Source: Rebecca billardiae RCC1528
Lineage: Eukaryota > Haptophyta
Reading direction: 5' to 3'
DNA: 64,000 nt
NCBI GenBank assembly: GCA_965240325.2
Contig: OZ251232.1
Location: 682,001 to 746,000, forward strand
Shown piece after piece: positions 20,601-33,487 of this stretch. The notes under the pieces were generated by a model, which saw only the letters and a list, made by a program, of their open reading frames with translations, was not told where the DNA came from and ran no database searches. The position numbers and the translations under genes were made by a program. Every line of letters starts with the position of its first letter. Position 1 is the first letter of the stretch.

Positions 20601-23600
20601 GCTCGGCCGGCGGCGGCGGCGCGAAGGCCGCGCGCCGCTCCGCCGCCGCGGCGGCGTCCGCCGCGCCCGCGCCGTCCGCGCCCACCGCCGCGCCCGCGCG
20701 CGCCGCGCCCGCCTCCGCCACGCGCTGCGCGACGCGCGCGGCCAGCTCGCGCACGGTGTCCGCCGCGGCAATCTCAGCCAGGCTGAGCGCGATGCCGTAG
20801 TGGCGGCGCAGCGTGCCGAGCAGCTGCATCCGGCGGAAGGAGTCGGCGCCCACCGCCTCGCTGAGCGAGTCGAGCGGCGAGAGGCGCGGGCCGCCGCCGC
20901 CGCCGCCGCGCACGCCTGCGCCGCCGCCGCCATCCGCACCGCGCTCGGTGCGCTGCGCGCCGGTCAGCGCGCGCTCTGCGGGCGGCAGCGCGGGCGGCGC
21001 GGGCTCGGCGGGCTCGGCGGGCTCGGCGGTCTGGATGTCGAGGTCGGCCGCGAGCAGCCGCAGGAGGTGCGCCTCGAGCTCGGACGCGGCGGGCGCGCCC
21101 TCGGGGCTGCCTGCGCCCGGCGCGCCCCCCGCCTCCGCCTCGTCGCCGCCTCCCAGCCCGCCCTCCGCCGCGGCCAGCGCCTCAGCACATTCGCCAAGGT
21201 CGGCGTCGGCGCGCGCCGTCGCGCGCGCCGCGTCGGCGCGCGCGCGCCGCCGTCCGCGCGCGTCCGCGCCGTGCGCGTCCGCGCCGTGCGGCGGCCCGTC
21301 CGGCGTGAGCAGGTGCAGGCTGCCGTCGGGCATCAGCTGCCCCACCCAGCCCGTGCGCACACACACGCCGTAGTCCGCGTCGTCGTCGCGCACGAGTGGG
21401 TTGGAGGTGAGGGCGGGAGCGCACGCGCTCGGCTCAGAGGCGCCGGGCGGCGCCGACGCGGGCGGCGGCGGCGGCGGCGAGGCGGCCGCCGCGCTGGGAT
21501 CGGCGGCGGCGCCGGCCGCGCCCGGCGCGTCGCGCTCGCGCGCGCCCTCGCCGCCCGCCGCCGCCCGCTGCTGCCCCCCCCCCACCCGCGCCCGCCGCCG
21601 CTCCCCCCACGCCCTGCGCAGCTGCACACTCGCGACGTGAACAAATCCGGCCGCGCCGCTCGGCACCGGCCTGCCAAACCCGTCGAGGACGTACACGCAC
21701 ACGCCGGGGAGCGCGCGGCCCGCGCAGCCGGCGGAGACGTGCGTGCGCTCCGCCTCGTCCGCCTCGGCGCCGAGGTCCGCCGCCGCGGCGAGCGAGGCGA
21801 GCGGCGCGCGCCACACGCCGACCAGGCTCGCGCCGCGCGCGCGCCAGCGCGCGCACGCGTGCGCCGGCGGCCGCCCTTCGACCCAGAGTCGCTCCACGGC
21901 GGGCAGCGCCTCGGGGGCGAGCGCGGCGGCGGCGCGCGCGCGCAGCGAGAGCCAGCGCGCGCCGTGCGCGCGCGCGTGCGCGCACAGCGCCTCGGCGCCG
22001 CACGCCGCGCGCGCCGCCTCCGACTCGTGCACGAGCGCGCTCGCGCCGCGCGCGAGCGCCGCGGCCGCCATCTCGATGAAGGGCAGCGAGGGCCAGGCGT
22101 GAGCGAGCAGGGCGCACGCGTACTCGGAGGCGTCGGCGGCGTCGGCGGCGGGCGCGCGCGCCGCGCCGCGCATCGGGAGCAGCTGCCGGCAGTTGCGCGC
22201 GGCGTTGCCCAGCGCGGCGTGCGTGACGCAGTGCCACGCGCCCCGCTGCCACAGCCGCAGCGCGGGCGCGCGCGGCGCGGGCGGCCGCACGCGCGCCGCC
22301 TCCGCTCCGAGCGGCGCGGCGGCCCCGCTGCCCTGCGCGCCCGCGAGCAGGCTGCCATCCGGCGAGAGCTCGAGCGTGCAGCCCGGGGGCGCGCCCCCTC
22401 CGCCGCCGTCGCCGTCGGCCGCGGCCGCAGCCGCCGTCTGGCGCACGCGCAACAGCGCAGCGCCGGGCGGCTGCGCGCGCGACAGCGCGTCCGCCCGCGG
22501 CTCGTCCTCGCCCCGCGGCCCCGCCGCGCCCTCGGCGCGCGGCTCGCTCGCGCGCGGTGGCCCGCCGCCCAGCTGCACGACGCAGCCCGCGCGCAGCACG
22601 CCGAGCAGGCCGACCAGCCCGGCGCCGGCCGAGCGCGCTTCGAGCGCCACGACCGGCGGGGTGGCGGCGCCGTCGGCCGCGTCGCCGCCGTCGGCCGCGA
22701 CGCCGCCGCCGCCGGCGGGCTCGGCCCCAGAGCCCACGGGCGGCGCCGTGCCGCTCGGCGCGCGCGAGCCGAGCGCGGCGCGCACCGCGGCGGCGAGCGC
22801 GTTCGCGCGCGCGTCGAGCTGCGCGTAGCTCAGCGCGAGCGCGGCACCGCCCGGCCCGGCTCCGTGCGCGCGCGCGAGCACGATCACAGCGCTGCGCTCG
22901 CCCGCGGCGCGCGCCTCCGCCGCGTCGGGCGCGTCGGGCGCGTCGACGCACGCGGCGCGCGCCCATGGCAGCGCGCCGACCGCGCACGCCTCGGGCGCCA
23001 CCGGCCTGTGCGCGGCCGCGGCCGCCGCCATCGCCTCGGCGGGCTGCAGCAGCGGCTGGCGCAGCAGCGGGCGCGACGGCCGCTCCGCCACCGCTCGCAG
23101 CAGCGTGACGTAATGGCCCGCCATGCGCCGCATCACGCGCGCGTCGTACAGCTCCTGGTGGAACTCGAGCGAGCCCGAGGCGCGGCCGTCGGCGTGCATC
23201 TTGAGCTCGAGCTTGAGCTCCAGGTCGAAGCCGTTGCGCACGCTCGGCGCCTCCACGGGCTGCGCGGCCAGCCCGGGCGCCGTTTCGTACCGCCACTGCT
23301 CCACGTTGAAGTAGATCACGCGGCCGCGCCGCGCGCTGCCGCGCCGCCAGCCGTCGAGCAGCCGTGCGAAGAAGGGGGACGAGTGCTCGAGCCCGAAGAG
23401 CACGGCGGCGTGCACGCGGCGCACGAGCTCCGCAAAGTCCGTGCGCGGGCCCACGGCGCCGTCGACGCACAGCAGGTTGGTGACGAACCCGACGACGGCC
23501 GCCTCCGCGTCGGTGCGCTCGTTGCACGCAATCAGGCACGCGGCCGGCGCGCCGCGCGGCGAGAGGTAGCGCGAGACGAGGCCGAGGAAGGCCGCGAGCA

Positions 23601-24232
23601 GCGTCGTGTTGAGCGTCGCGCCCGCCGCCGCGCCGAGCGCGCGCACGCGCGCGAGCAGCGCGCGGTCGATCTCGAGCGGCGCCTGCCCGATCAGCTTGCG
23701 CGCGGCCTCGGACGCGGCACGCTCCTCCGCGGACGCGCCCGCGGGCGGCGCTGGCTTCTCGAGGGCGAGCTTGAGCTCGGGCAGCGGCAGCCCAGCCTCG
23801 CCGTACCGGCGGCGCCACGCGTCCCACTGGCCCGGGAAGCCGGCGCGCATCTCCGCCGCCTGCCGCGCGATGTAGCTCGCGTAGTCCACGCGCTGGTGCT
23901 CGAGCGCCCCGAGCGCCGCCTCGAGCGCGGCGTCCGCCTCCGCGCCCGCGTCGCGCCCCGCCGCCGCCGCCGCCGCCGCCGCCGCCATCATCGCGCGGTA
24001 CAGCGCCCAGAGCTCGTCGAAGAGAATCGAGACCGAGCCTCCGTCGTCGATCAGGTGGTGCAGGTTGAGCAGCAGCACGTGGTGCTGCGCGCCGAGCACG
24101 AGCAGCCGCGCGCGGAAGAGCGGGCCCTCGAACGGGTCCATGGGCAGCGCCGCCTCCTGCGCGTACGCGCGCGCCTCCGCCGCCGAGCGCGGACCGTCCG
24201 CGGACGCGGCGCGCGCGCCGCCGTCGTCGCCC

Positions 24233-24264
<32 letters not shown>

Positions 24265-27200
24265 CTCCGCGCTGAGGTCGTCCACGCGCAGCCACGCCTC
24301 GCGCGGGTACTCGGCCGCGTGCGGCGCCCACTGGTGCCACGTGTGCTTGTCGAAGCGCGTGCGCAGCTGCGCGTGCCGCCCGACCAGCGCCTCCAGGCCG
24401 CGCAGCAGCAGCGGCGCGCGCAGCGGCCCGAGCAGGCGCGTCGGCACGAGGTAGCCGTATGTGAGCTCGCCCTCCTGCTCGAGCATCTCGCGCACCGTCT
24501 GCAGCAGGTAGTACTGCTGCACCGACGGCGGCATCAACGGCTGCGCGCACCAGCCGGACGCGGCCGCGGACCCGCCGCCGCCACCCGCGCCGCCGGGCGG
24601 CGGAGCGCTCGGGCCGTCCGCGCGCGCGAGCGCGCCGCCGCCGGCCGGCCCGGCGGCGCTCGCGGCGACGGCCATCTCCGGGAGCGGCGGCGGCCGGCCG
24701 TCCGCGCCCGCCGCGCCGCGCGCGCCGCCCCAGATCGCCGCCCTCGCGCGCGCGGCCGTCGGCAGGTAGGGCCTCGCGGCCGCGCTCGCGCTGTGAGCCG
24801 GGTCGCCGGGCGCGGAGCGGAAGCGCTGCAGCGGCGGCAGCGGCGCGGCGGCGGCGGCGGCGGCACGTCGGCCGAGCGCGGCCGCCGAGTCGGCCGCGCT
24901 CCCGCCCGCCGACGCCGCGCCCCCGCCGTTTTGCAGCGCGCCCGCCGCGCCGCCGCCGCCGCCGTCGGCGCCGCCCCAGCGCGCGCCCGCGCTGCTCGCG
25001 CCGCCGTCCGAGGCCGCGGCCGAGCTGGGCGCGCGGACGAGGGCGACGACGGCGGAGTCGAGGCTGCTCTCGCGCGCGGCGAGCGGCGGCGGCGTGGCGG
25101 TCGGCTGGGACGCCGCCGAGCCGCCGCCGCCCGCCGCCGCCGCCGCCTCCGCCGCCGCGCGCGCCGCCGCCGCCGCCTCCTCCGCCGCCTCCGCCTCGGC
25201 CGCGTGCGCGTGCACAAACGCCGCGAGCGCGGACACGGAGTTGAGCGAGCCGCGGAGGACTGCGCGCATGGTGAGCGCAGTGCCGCACCGGCTGTTGAGC
25301 GCGCGCACGAGGGAGACCACGCCGAGCGAGTCGATGCCGAGCTGCACGAGCGTGCGCTCGGCGGGCGCGCCGCCGCCGGCCGCGCCCGCGCCCGCCGCCG
25401 CGGGCGCGCCGGCCGCCGCCGCGGCGCGGTCGTCAGCGCCACCGGCCTCGGCCGCGGCCGCGGGGGCGGCCGCGCCGCCATCCAGCTCGGCGCCGAGGTC
25501 GACATCGACCGGCAGCACCTGCGCGACGAGCGCGCTCACGAGCGCGTGCGCGTCCGCGAGCGAGCGCACGCTCTGCGCCGGCGGCAGCTCCCGCGCGCGC
25601 TCGCCGCCGGCCGCGGCGCGCTCGCCGGCCGCCGCGAGCGTGCCGCCGCCGCCGCCGTCGCCCCCAGCGGCGCGCCGCCCGGAGGCGCCGCCGCCGCCGC
25701 CGCCGCCGCCATCCGGTGGGCCGACGGCTGGCCAGGGGAAGCGCTGGCGCCGCCACTTCACCGGCTCAGCGTCCGCGTCCGCCTCGCTCCCGCGCGCGAA
25801 CGCGGGCACCCACTCCGCCTCGTCGCCATCGTGCCCGCCGGCGGCGGCGCCGAGCGCTGCCGCGTGCGCGTGCGCGTGCGCGTGCGCGTGCGCGAGTGCC
25901 TCGCCGCCGTCAGACTCGTGCGCGCCGCCCTCCGACGCGGCGTCGGCGTGCTCGGCGTCGGGCGCGCCGCCGTCCGCGCCGCCAGGCCCGCCGTGCTCGG
26001 GCGCGCTCAGCACCAGGTGCACGTTCGTGCCGCCCAGCCCGAAGCTGCTCAGGCCGATGTGCAGGGCAGAGCGCTCGGCGGCCGCGGCGGCCGCGCGCGC
26101 GCGCGCGGCCGCCGACGCGCCGCGCACGCGCACGCCGCCCTCGTGCAGCGCGTCGACGGCGGCGCTAAAGGCCGCGTCGGCGGGCTCGGCCTTGTCGAGC
26201 AGCGGCACGAGCAGCGGGCACGCGCCGCGCTCGCCCTCGAAGATCCGCCTCGCCATGTTGCACAGCGTCGGGTGCGGTCCGAGCTCGACACACACGCTCG
26301 CCCCCGCGCGCAGCAGCTCGCGCGCCGCGCCCTCAAAGTGCACGGGCTCGATGACGTGGCGCACCCAGTGCGACGGCTCGTGCGCCGCGCCGCACGCCTC
26401 CCAGCCGTCCGCGCCGCGCACGCACGAGACGAGCCGCGGACCCGCGCCGCGCGCGCGCGCAAAGCCGGCCGCGGCGGCCGCCGCGGCCGCGGCCGCGGGC
26501 GCGCGCCACTCGACGCGCCGCGCCGCCTCGGCAAAGGGCGCGAGCACCGGCGCCATCAGCGGCGAGTGGAACGCGTGCGAGACGTTGAGGAGGCGGTGCT
26601 TGGCGCCGACGCGCTCGACGAGCGCGCCGACCGCGCGCTCCGCGCCCGACACCGTCACCGCGCGCGCGCCGTTCACCGCTGCGAGCGAGAGCGCCAGCGG
26701 CGGCGGCGCGGCGCCGCGCTCGGCGCGCGCGCCCTCCGCCGCCATCGCCTCGATCGCCGCGCGCACCTCGGCGGCGGGCGCGAAGATGGCCGCCATCGCG
26801 CCGCCGGCGGGCAGCGCGTCGATCAGCTTGCACCGCGTGAGCACGAGCCGCACCGCGTCCGCCACGCCCAGCACGCCCGCCACCACCGCCGCCACGTACT
26901 CGCCCAGCGAGTGGCCGCACACAAGGTCGGGCACGCACCCGCGCGCCGCCAGCGCGCGCGCGAGGGCGTACTCGAGGGCGAAGAGGGCGGGCTGCGTGTA
27001 CCGCGTGCTGTCGAGGAGCGGCGGCGGCGGCGCGTGCGCCGCGGCGGCGGCGGCGGGCGCGGCGGCGGGCGGCGCGCTCGGCCCGCGCCGCGCCGCCCGC
27101 GCGGCGTCGCCCTCGTCCGCCCTGGGCGGCCCCTGGGCGCCCGCCTCCTCCTCCTCCTCATAGCCCAGCAGCTGCGTGAGGCGCACACCCTCGCCCAGGG

Positions 27201-28767
27201 CGCGCATCGCCGCGTCGCACTCGGCGATCGCCGCGCGGAAGGCCGGGTCCGTCCGGTGCAGCGCGCGGCCCATGCCCACGTGCTGCGTGCCCTGCCCGGG
27301 GAAGAGCCACGCGACGAGCGGCCGAGCTGCGCCCGCGCCCGCGCGCGGCAGCCGCGTCACGCGCGTCGGGAACTCGACCAGAGGGGGCGGCGAGGCGGCG
27401 CCCGCGCCGCCGCCGCCGCCGGCGGCTCCGTCGGCGTGCGTTGGCGGCTCGTCGGCCGCCACCGCCTCGAGCACGGCGGGCGCGAGCTGCGCCAGCCCGA
27501 CGGTGGGGAGCACCGCGCGCGCGGCCAGCTGCGCGCACACCTTGAGCAGTGCGGCCACGCCCGCCGCCGCCTCCAGGTTACCCACCGCGCCCTTGGCGGA
27601 GGAGACGAGCAGCGGGCGCGCGCGGCCGGCGCAGCCAAAGACTGCGCCGAGCGCGCCCGCCTCCGCCGCGTCGCCGAGCGCCGTGCCCGTCGCGTTCGCC
27701 TCGACGGCGGCGATCTGTGCGGGCGAGAGCTCTGCCGCGCCGAGCGCGCGGCGCAGCAGCTCCTGCTGCGCCGTGCCCGACGGCGCAATCAGCGTCAGCC
27801 CGTGCCCGTTGTGCCCGACCGCGCGCGCGCGCAGCGTGGCGAGCGCTCGGCCGCCCGCGCCGCCCGCGCCGCCCGCGCCGCCCGCGCCGCGCCGCAGCAC
27901 GAACAGCCCACAGCCCTCGGCGCGCACGTACCCGTCCCCGCGCGCGTCAAAGGGCAGCGCGCGCTCGGCGCGCGAGAGCAGCCCGAGCCCGCACAGCTCG
28001 GTGTACCGGCGCGGGTGCAGCAGCAGGTTCACGCCGCCCGCGAGCGCGAGCGCGCACCCACCGCCGTGCGCGCCGCCGCCGTGCTCGAGCGCGGAGGCGG
28101 CCAGGTCGAGCGCCACCGCCGTCGAGGAACACGCCGTGTCGACCGCCAGCGACGGCCCGTCGAGGCCGAGCGCGTAGGAGATGCGGTTGGCGCCGATCGA
28201 GGGCGTCTGGCCGAGCAGCGAGTGCGCGCCCACCGCCGCCCCGCCGTCCCGGCACACCTCCGCCCAGTCCGAGTTGCACAGGCCCACGAGCACGGCCGCG
28301 CGCGCGCCGCGCAGCTCGGCGCGTGCGTAGCCCGCGCGCGCCAGCGCCTCGACTGCGCACTCGAGCAGCAGGCGGTGTGCCGGGTCGACCGCGCCCGCCT
28401 CGAGCGGCGAGAGGCCGAACGCGCCCGCGTCGAAGCACTCCGCCGTGTCCGCGTCGAGAAAGTGGCCGGCGCGCGCGTACGCGAGCCCGGCGCCGCCGCC
28501 GTCGGCGCCGCCGCCGTCCGCGGCCGCGCGCGCCGCCCACGCGTCCGCGTCCCAGCGCGAGGGCGGCGCGGGCCCGAGCCCGCTCGGCGCGTGCGCGCTG
28601 AACGCGCGCCACGCGCCCTTCAGGCTGCGCACGCCGCCCGGCAGCCGCACGGCGTACCCGACGATCTGAACGGCAGAGCCGCCGCCCGGCGCGCCCGCGC
28701 CTCCGCCCGCCGCGGCGCGGCGCGCGAGGCTGTGCGCCGGCTCGGTGGCGGGGAGTGGCGCGGGCGC

Positions 28768-28799
<32 letters not shown>

Positions 28800-30544
28800 G
28801 GCCGAGCCTCCGCTCGAGGAATGCGCACAGCGCCCGGGGCGTGGGGTGGTCGAAGATGGCTGCCGCGGGCACGCTCACGCCCAGCCTCGCGCGCAGCAGC
28901 GTGCGCAGCTCGATCAGAGCGAGCGAGTCGAGCCCGCCCTCGGCGAAGGTGGCGTCGGCGTCGAGCGGCGCACCGGTGAGCTCGGCAACCGCCGCGCGCA
29001 GGGACTCGGCCACGCCCCCCGCGGCGGCGGCGGCGGGCGGCTCGGCTCGGCTCGCGGCCTCGGCCGCGTCGGCCGCGCCGCCGCGCGCGCGCGCGCCCTC
29101 GCCGCCTCGTCCGTCCACCGCCGCGAAGCGCGCGAGCCTCGGCCGGCCGCGCGTGTACGCGGCCCAGTCGACGTGCGCGACCGCCACGCCGTGCAGCCCG
29201 TCGTCGAGCGCGGCGCCCAGAGCGCCGAGCATCAGCTCGGGCGCGACGGCGCCGAGGCCGCGCCGCGCCAGCGCAACATCCGCGCCGGTGCGCGCGCCCA
29301 TGCCGACGTGTGACACGGCGCCCAGCTGGAGCGAGCACGCCGGCAGGCCGGCGTCGGCGCGCGCGCCCGCGAGCGCGTCCAGCGCCGCGTTGGCTGCCGA
29401 GTAGTTGGCCTGGCCGGGCGCGCCGAGCGTCGAGGACACGGATGAGACCAGGACAAAGGCCGAGAGCTCGAGGCGGCAGCTCAGGCTGGCGGCGTGCCAC
29501 AGGTAGGCGCCGTGCGCCTTGGCGCCCCACACCGCCGACATCGACGCGCTGTCCTGCGCGCCCAGCGTGCCGTCCGCCAGCACGCCCGCCGCGTGCACGA
29601 TGCCCCGCACCGGCGGCGCGGCCGGCTTCGCGGCGCGCGCCGTCGCCAGCGCGGCGCGCACGTCGGCGGCGCGCGCGCAGTCGCAGCGGGCGTGCAGCAC
29701 GCGCGCGCCCGAGCGCGCCAGCCGCGCCCAGTCCGCCTCCGAGCCCGCAGGCACGCGCCCCGAGCGCGAGGCAAGCAGCACGCAGCGCACGCCCACGCTC
29801 TCGACCAGCCAGCACGCGATGCGCAGACCGAGGCCGCCCGTGCCGCCTGACACCACCCACGTGCCCGCGGCGCCGCTCTCGCGCCACGCGCGCGCGCCGA
29901 CGTGACCGCCGCCGTCCCCGCCGCTGGGCGCGGCGGCGGGCGCGCCGAGCGCGCGCGCCGGCCGGCACGGCACGAGCCGCGCGCACCACAGCTCACCCCC
30001 CCGCTCGGCCAACTCATGCTCGGCGAGCGCGCGCGTGGCCACACCCGCAGGCGTGCCCGCCGCGCCGCCCGGCGCCTCCGCGCGCGCCTCGAGCAGCGCG
30101 AGAGCGCGCAGCAGCGTGGCCGGCCGCACGGCGGCGGCGCGCGAATCGTCACCGTCACCGCCGTCGCCACCGCCGTCACCGCCGCCGCCGCCGCCGCCAC
30201 GGCCGCGGGGCGGCAGCTCGAGGTCGAGCGCGGCGGCGCGCAGCTCGGGCACCTCGGCGCGCGCCGAGCGGAGGAGGCCCCACGCGCCCCCGTGCAGCGC
30301 GCTCGAAGCGGAGCACGGCGCACGCGCGGCCGGCCCGGCGGGCGCGGCGGCGCGCACGCGCTGCGTGCCCGCGGTGAGGACGAGCAGCGGAGGCGGGCGC
30401 GGCGCGCCGCCGCCCTCGGCCGCGAGCGCGCCCTCCGCGAGCGCCTGCACGAGCCTCAGCAGCTCCTGCGCGCACAGCAGCGAGCACCGCGCGGCCGCCT
30501 CGTCCGCCTCCGCCTCGGCCTCCGCCTCCGCCTCGGCAGCGTCC

Positions 30545-30581
<37 letters not shown>

Positions 30582-33456
30582 GCCGCGCGGCCAGCGACGC
30601 CCCTCGCTCCGCGCGCGCCAGCTCGGCCGGGCGCGCATACACGACACCGTCCCAGGGAGCGGCGCTGTCCGAGCGCAGCAGCGCCTCGAGCGCGGCCGAG
30701 AGCGCCTCCGCCGGCGCGTCCGGGTCGGGCGGCGCGCGGCGCACGAGCTCGACGGCGCCCGCTCCGGCGCCGGCGCCCCACGCCGCGCCCTTGCCCTCGA
30801 CCCCGCCGCCCGCCACGACCGCATCAGACGCGGCAAGCAGCAGCAGCCTGCGCCGCGGCGGCCGCGCTGCTTGGGCGCCGTCGGCGCCGCCGTTGAGTGG
30901 CGCGGCGGGCGGCGGCGGCGGCGGCGGGTGCTCGCCCTGCGGCACGCGGCGCCACTCGACGTGCCACAGCGCGCCCTCCAGGGCGGGCTGCTGCGGCGGC
31001 TGCTGCTGCGGCGGCGGCGCGGCCGTGGCCGTGCCGGCGGCGCCGTCTGCCGCGGCGGCGGGCGCGGCGGCCATCGCGCCGTCGGGGGCCGCCGCCGCCG
31101 TGGACGGCGCCGCGCCGAGTGCCGCGTGCGCCGCGGCGCTCGTCGCGGCGGGCTCCGCACCCCGCGGCGGCGGCGGCGCGTCCTCGCGCGCGCCCTCGAC
31201 AAACTGCGCCCACGGGTACGGCTGCCGCTCGAGCGAGGGCGCCGGGCGCGCGTCGAGCGCGGCGGCGAACGCGCCACAGCCGAGCGCGGCCGCGCCGCCC
31301 GCGCGCGCGGCCGCCGCGCGCCCCTCGCCCTCCGCCGCGGCCGCGGCGGCATCGGCGGCGGCGGCGGGCGTCGTCGCGCTCGGCGGCGGCGGCGGCGGCG
31401 GGGCGCACGCGCGCAGGATCACGTGCGCATTCGTGCCGCCGAAGCCAAACGACGAGACGCCGCCGACGAGCGGCACGCCGGCGCGCGTCGGCGCGCCGTC
31501 CGCGCGCGGCGCCGGCAGCCGCACCGGCGCCTTGGGCAGGCACACGTCAAACCCATGCAGGTTGAGCCCGGGGTTGACGGTTTGCAGCCCGCCGAGCGGC
31601 GCGGCCACGCCCTCGCCGAGCGTGAGGATCAGCTTGAGCAGGCCCGCCGCGCCCGCCGCGCCCTCGAGGTGGCCGATCGCCGTCTTCGCCGAGCCGAGCA
31701 CGAGCGCGCCCGCGCCCGAGCGCGGCGGGCGCGCGCCGCCCGCGCCGCCGCCGGCCGGCTCGGCGGCGCCGCCGCCGCCGCCGCCGCCAAAGACCGCGCG
31801 CAGCGCCTCGAACTCGATGACGTCGCCGAGCCGCGTGCCGGAGCCGTGCGCCTCGACGTAGTCCACGCCCGCCGGCGCCAGCCGCGCGTCCTCCAGCGCC
31901 GCGCGGATCACCGCCTGCTGCGCCGGCCCGTTGGGCGCGGTGAGCGTGGCCGAGCGCCCGTCCTGGTTTGTCGCGCAGCCGGCGAGCTCGGCGAGCGCTC
32001 CGGTGGGCGCGGCGGGCTGGGTGCCGCCGGACTCGGGCGCGAGGACGAGCGCGCCCGCGCCCTCGCCGCGCACGTACCCGTCCGCGCCCGCGTCGAACGT
32101 CGCGTTCCGCCCCGCGCGCGAGAGCATGTGCGCCTTGGCGAAGGCCACGAACAGGTGCGGCGTGAGGCACACGTTCACGCCGCCCACGAGCGCCGCGCCG
32201 CACGCGGACGCGCGGAGCTGCGCGGCGGCGAGCTGCGCGGCGACGAGCGAGGAGGAGCACGCGGTGTCGACGGTCAGCGCCGGCCCGGTGAGGCCGAGCG
32301 CGTACGCCACGCGGTTCGAGATGAGCGACAGCGAGAAGCCCGAGTGGCCGGTGCCTGAGAAGGCGCCCGCGCCCATCCGCGCTGCGAGCAGCGGCCAGTC
32401 GTTGGAGCACGCGCCCGCAAACACGCCGACGGGCGCGCCGGACAGCTGCTCGCGCGAGTAGCCGGCGGAGAGCAGGGCCGCGTGGCTCACCTCGAGGAAG
32501 AGCCGCTGCTTCGGGTCCATGCACGCCGCCTCGCGCCGGCCGATCCCCCAGACCGCCCCGTCGAAGCACTCGGCACTCTCCAGGAACGCGCCGTGCCGCG
32601 CGTACGCCTTGCCCGGCGCTGCGTCGTCCGGGTCGTAGTGCGCGCCGTGCGCCCAGCGAGAGGCGGGCACCTCGGTGACCGCGCTGCCGCCGTCGAGGAG
32701 CAGCTGCCAGAACGCGCGCAGCGACGAGGCGGAGCCGGGCAGCAGCGCCGCCACGCCGAGCACACGCAGCGCGGCCGGCGCGGCCGGCGCGCCGCTGCCG
32801 CCCGCGCCGCCCGCGCCCACGAGCGCGCCGCCGAGCGGCGGCGCCGCGCCGAGCGTCGCGAGGTGCGCGGCGAGCGCGCGCGCCGTCGGGTAGTCGAACA
32901 CGGCCGAGCCGGGCAGCGACACGCCCAGCCGCTCGCTCAGCTGCCGCCCGAACTCGATCGAGCCGAACGAGTCGACGCCCGCGCCGACGAGCGACTCGTC
33001 TGGCCCGGGCGGCGCGGCCGCGCCCGTCACCGCCACAACCACCTCGCCGATGGCGCGCAGCAGCGCGGCGAGCGCGCCGCCGCCCGCCGACTCGGCCGCG
33101 GGCTCGGCCGCCGCGAGCCGCGCGGCCGGGCCCGCGCCCGCTCCGCCTCCGCCCGCGCCGCCCGCGCCCGCGAGCGCGCCGCCGAGCGGCGGCGCCGCGC
33201 CGAGCGTCGCGAGGTGCGCGGCGAGCGCGCGCGCCGTCGGGTAGTCGAACACGGCCGAGCCGGGCAGTGACACGCCCAGCCGCTCGCTCAGCTGCCGACC
33301 GAACTCGATCGAGCCGAACGAGTCGACGCCCGCGCCGACGAGCGACTCGTCTGGCCCGGGCGGCGCGGCCGCGCCCGTCACCGCCACCACCACCTCGCCG
33401 ATGGCGCGCAGCAGCGCGGCGTGCGCGCCGCCGCCCGCCGCCGCCGCCGCCGCGCC

Positions 33457-33487
<31 letters not shown>

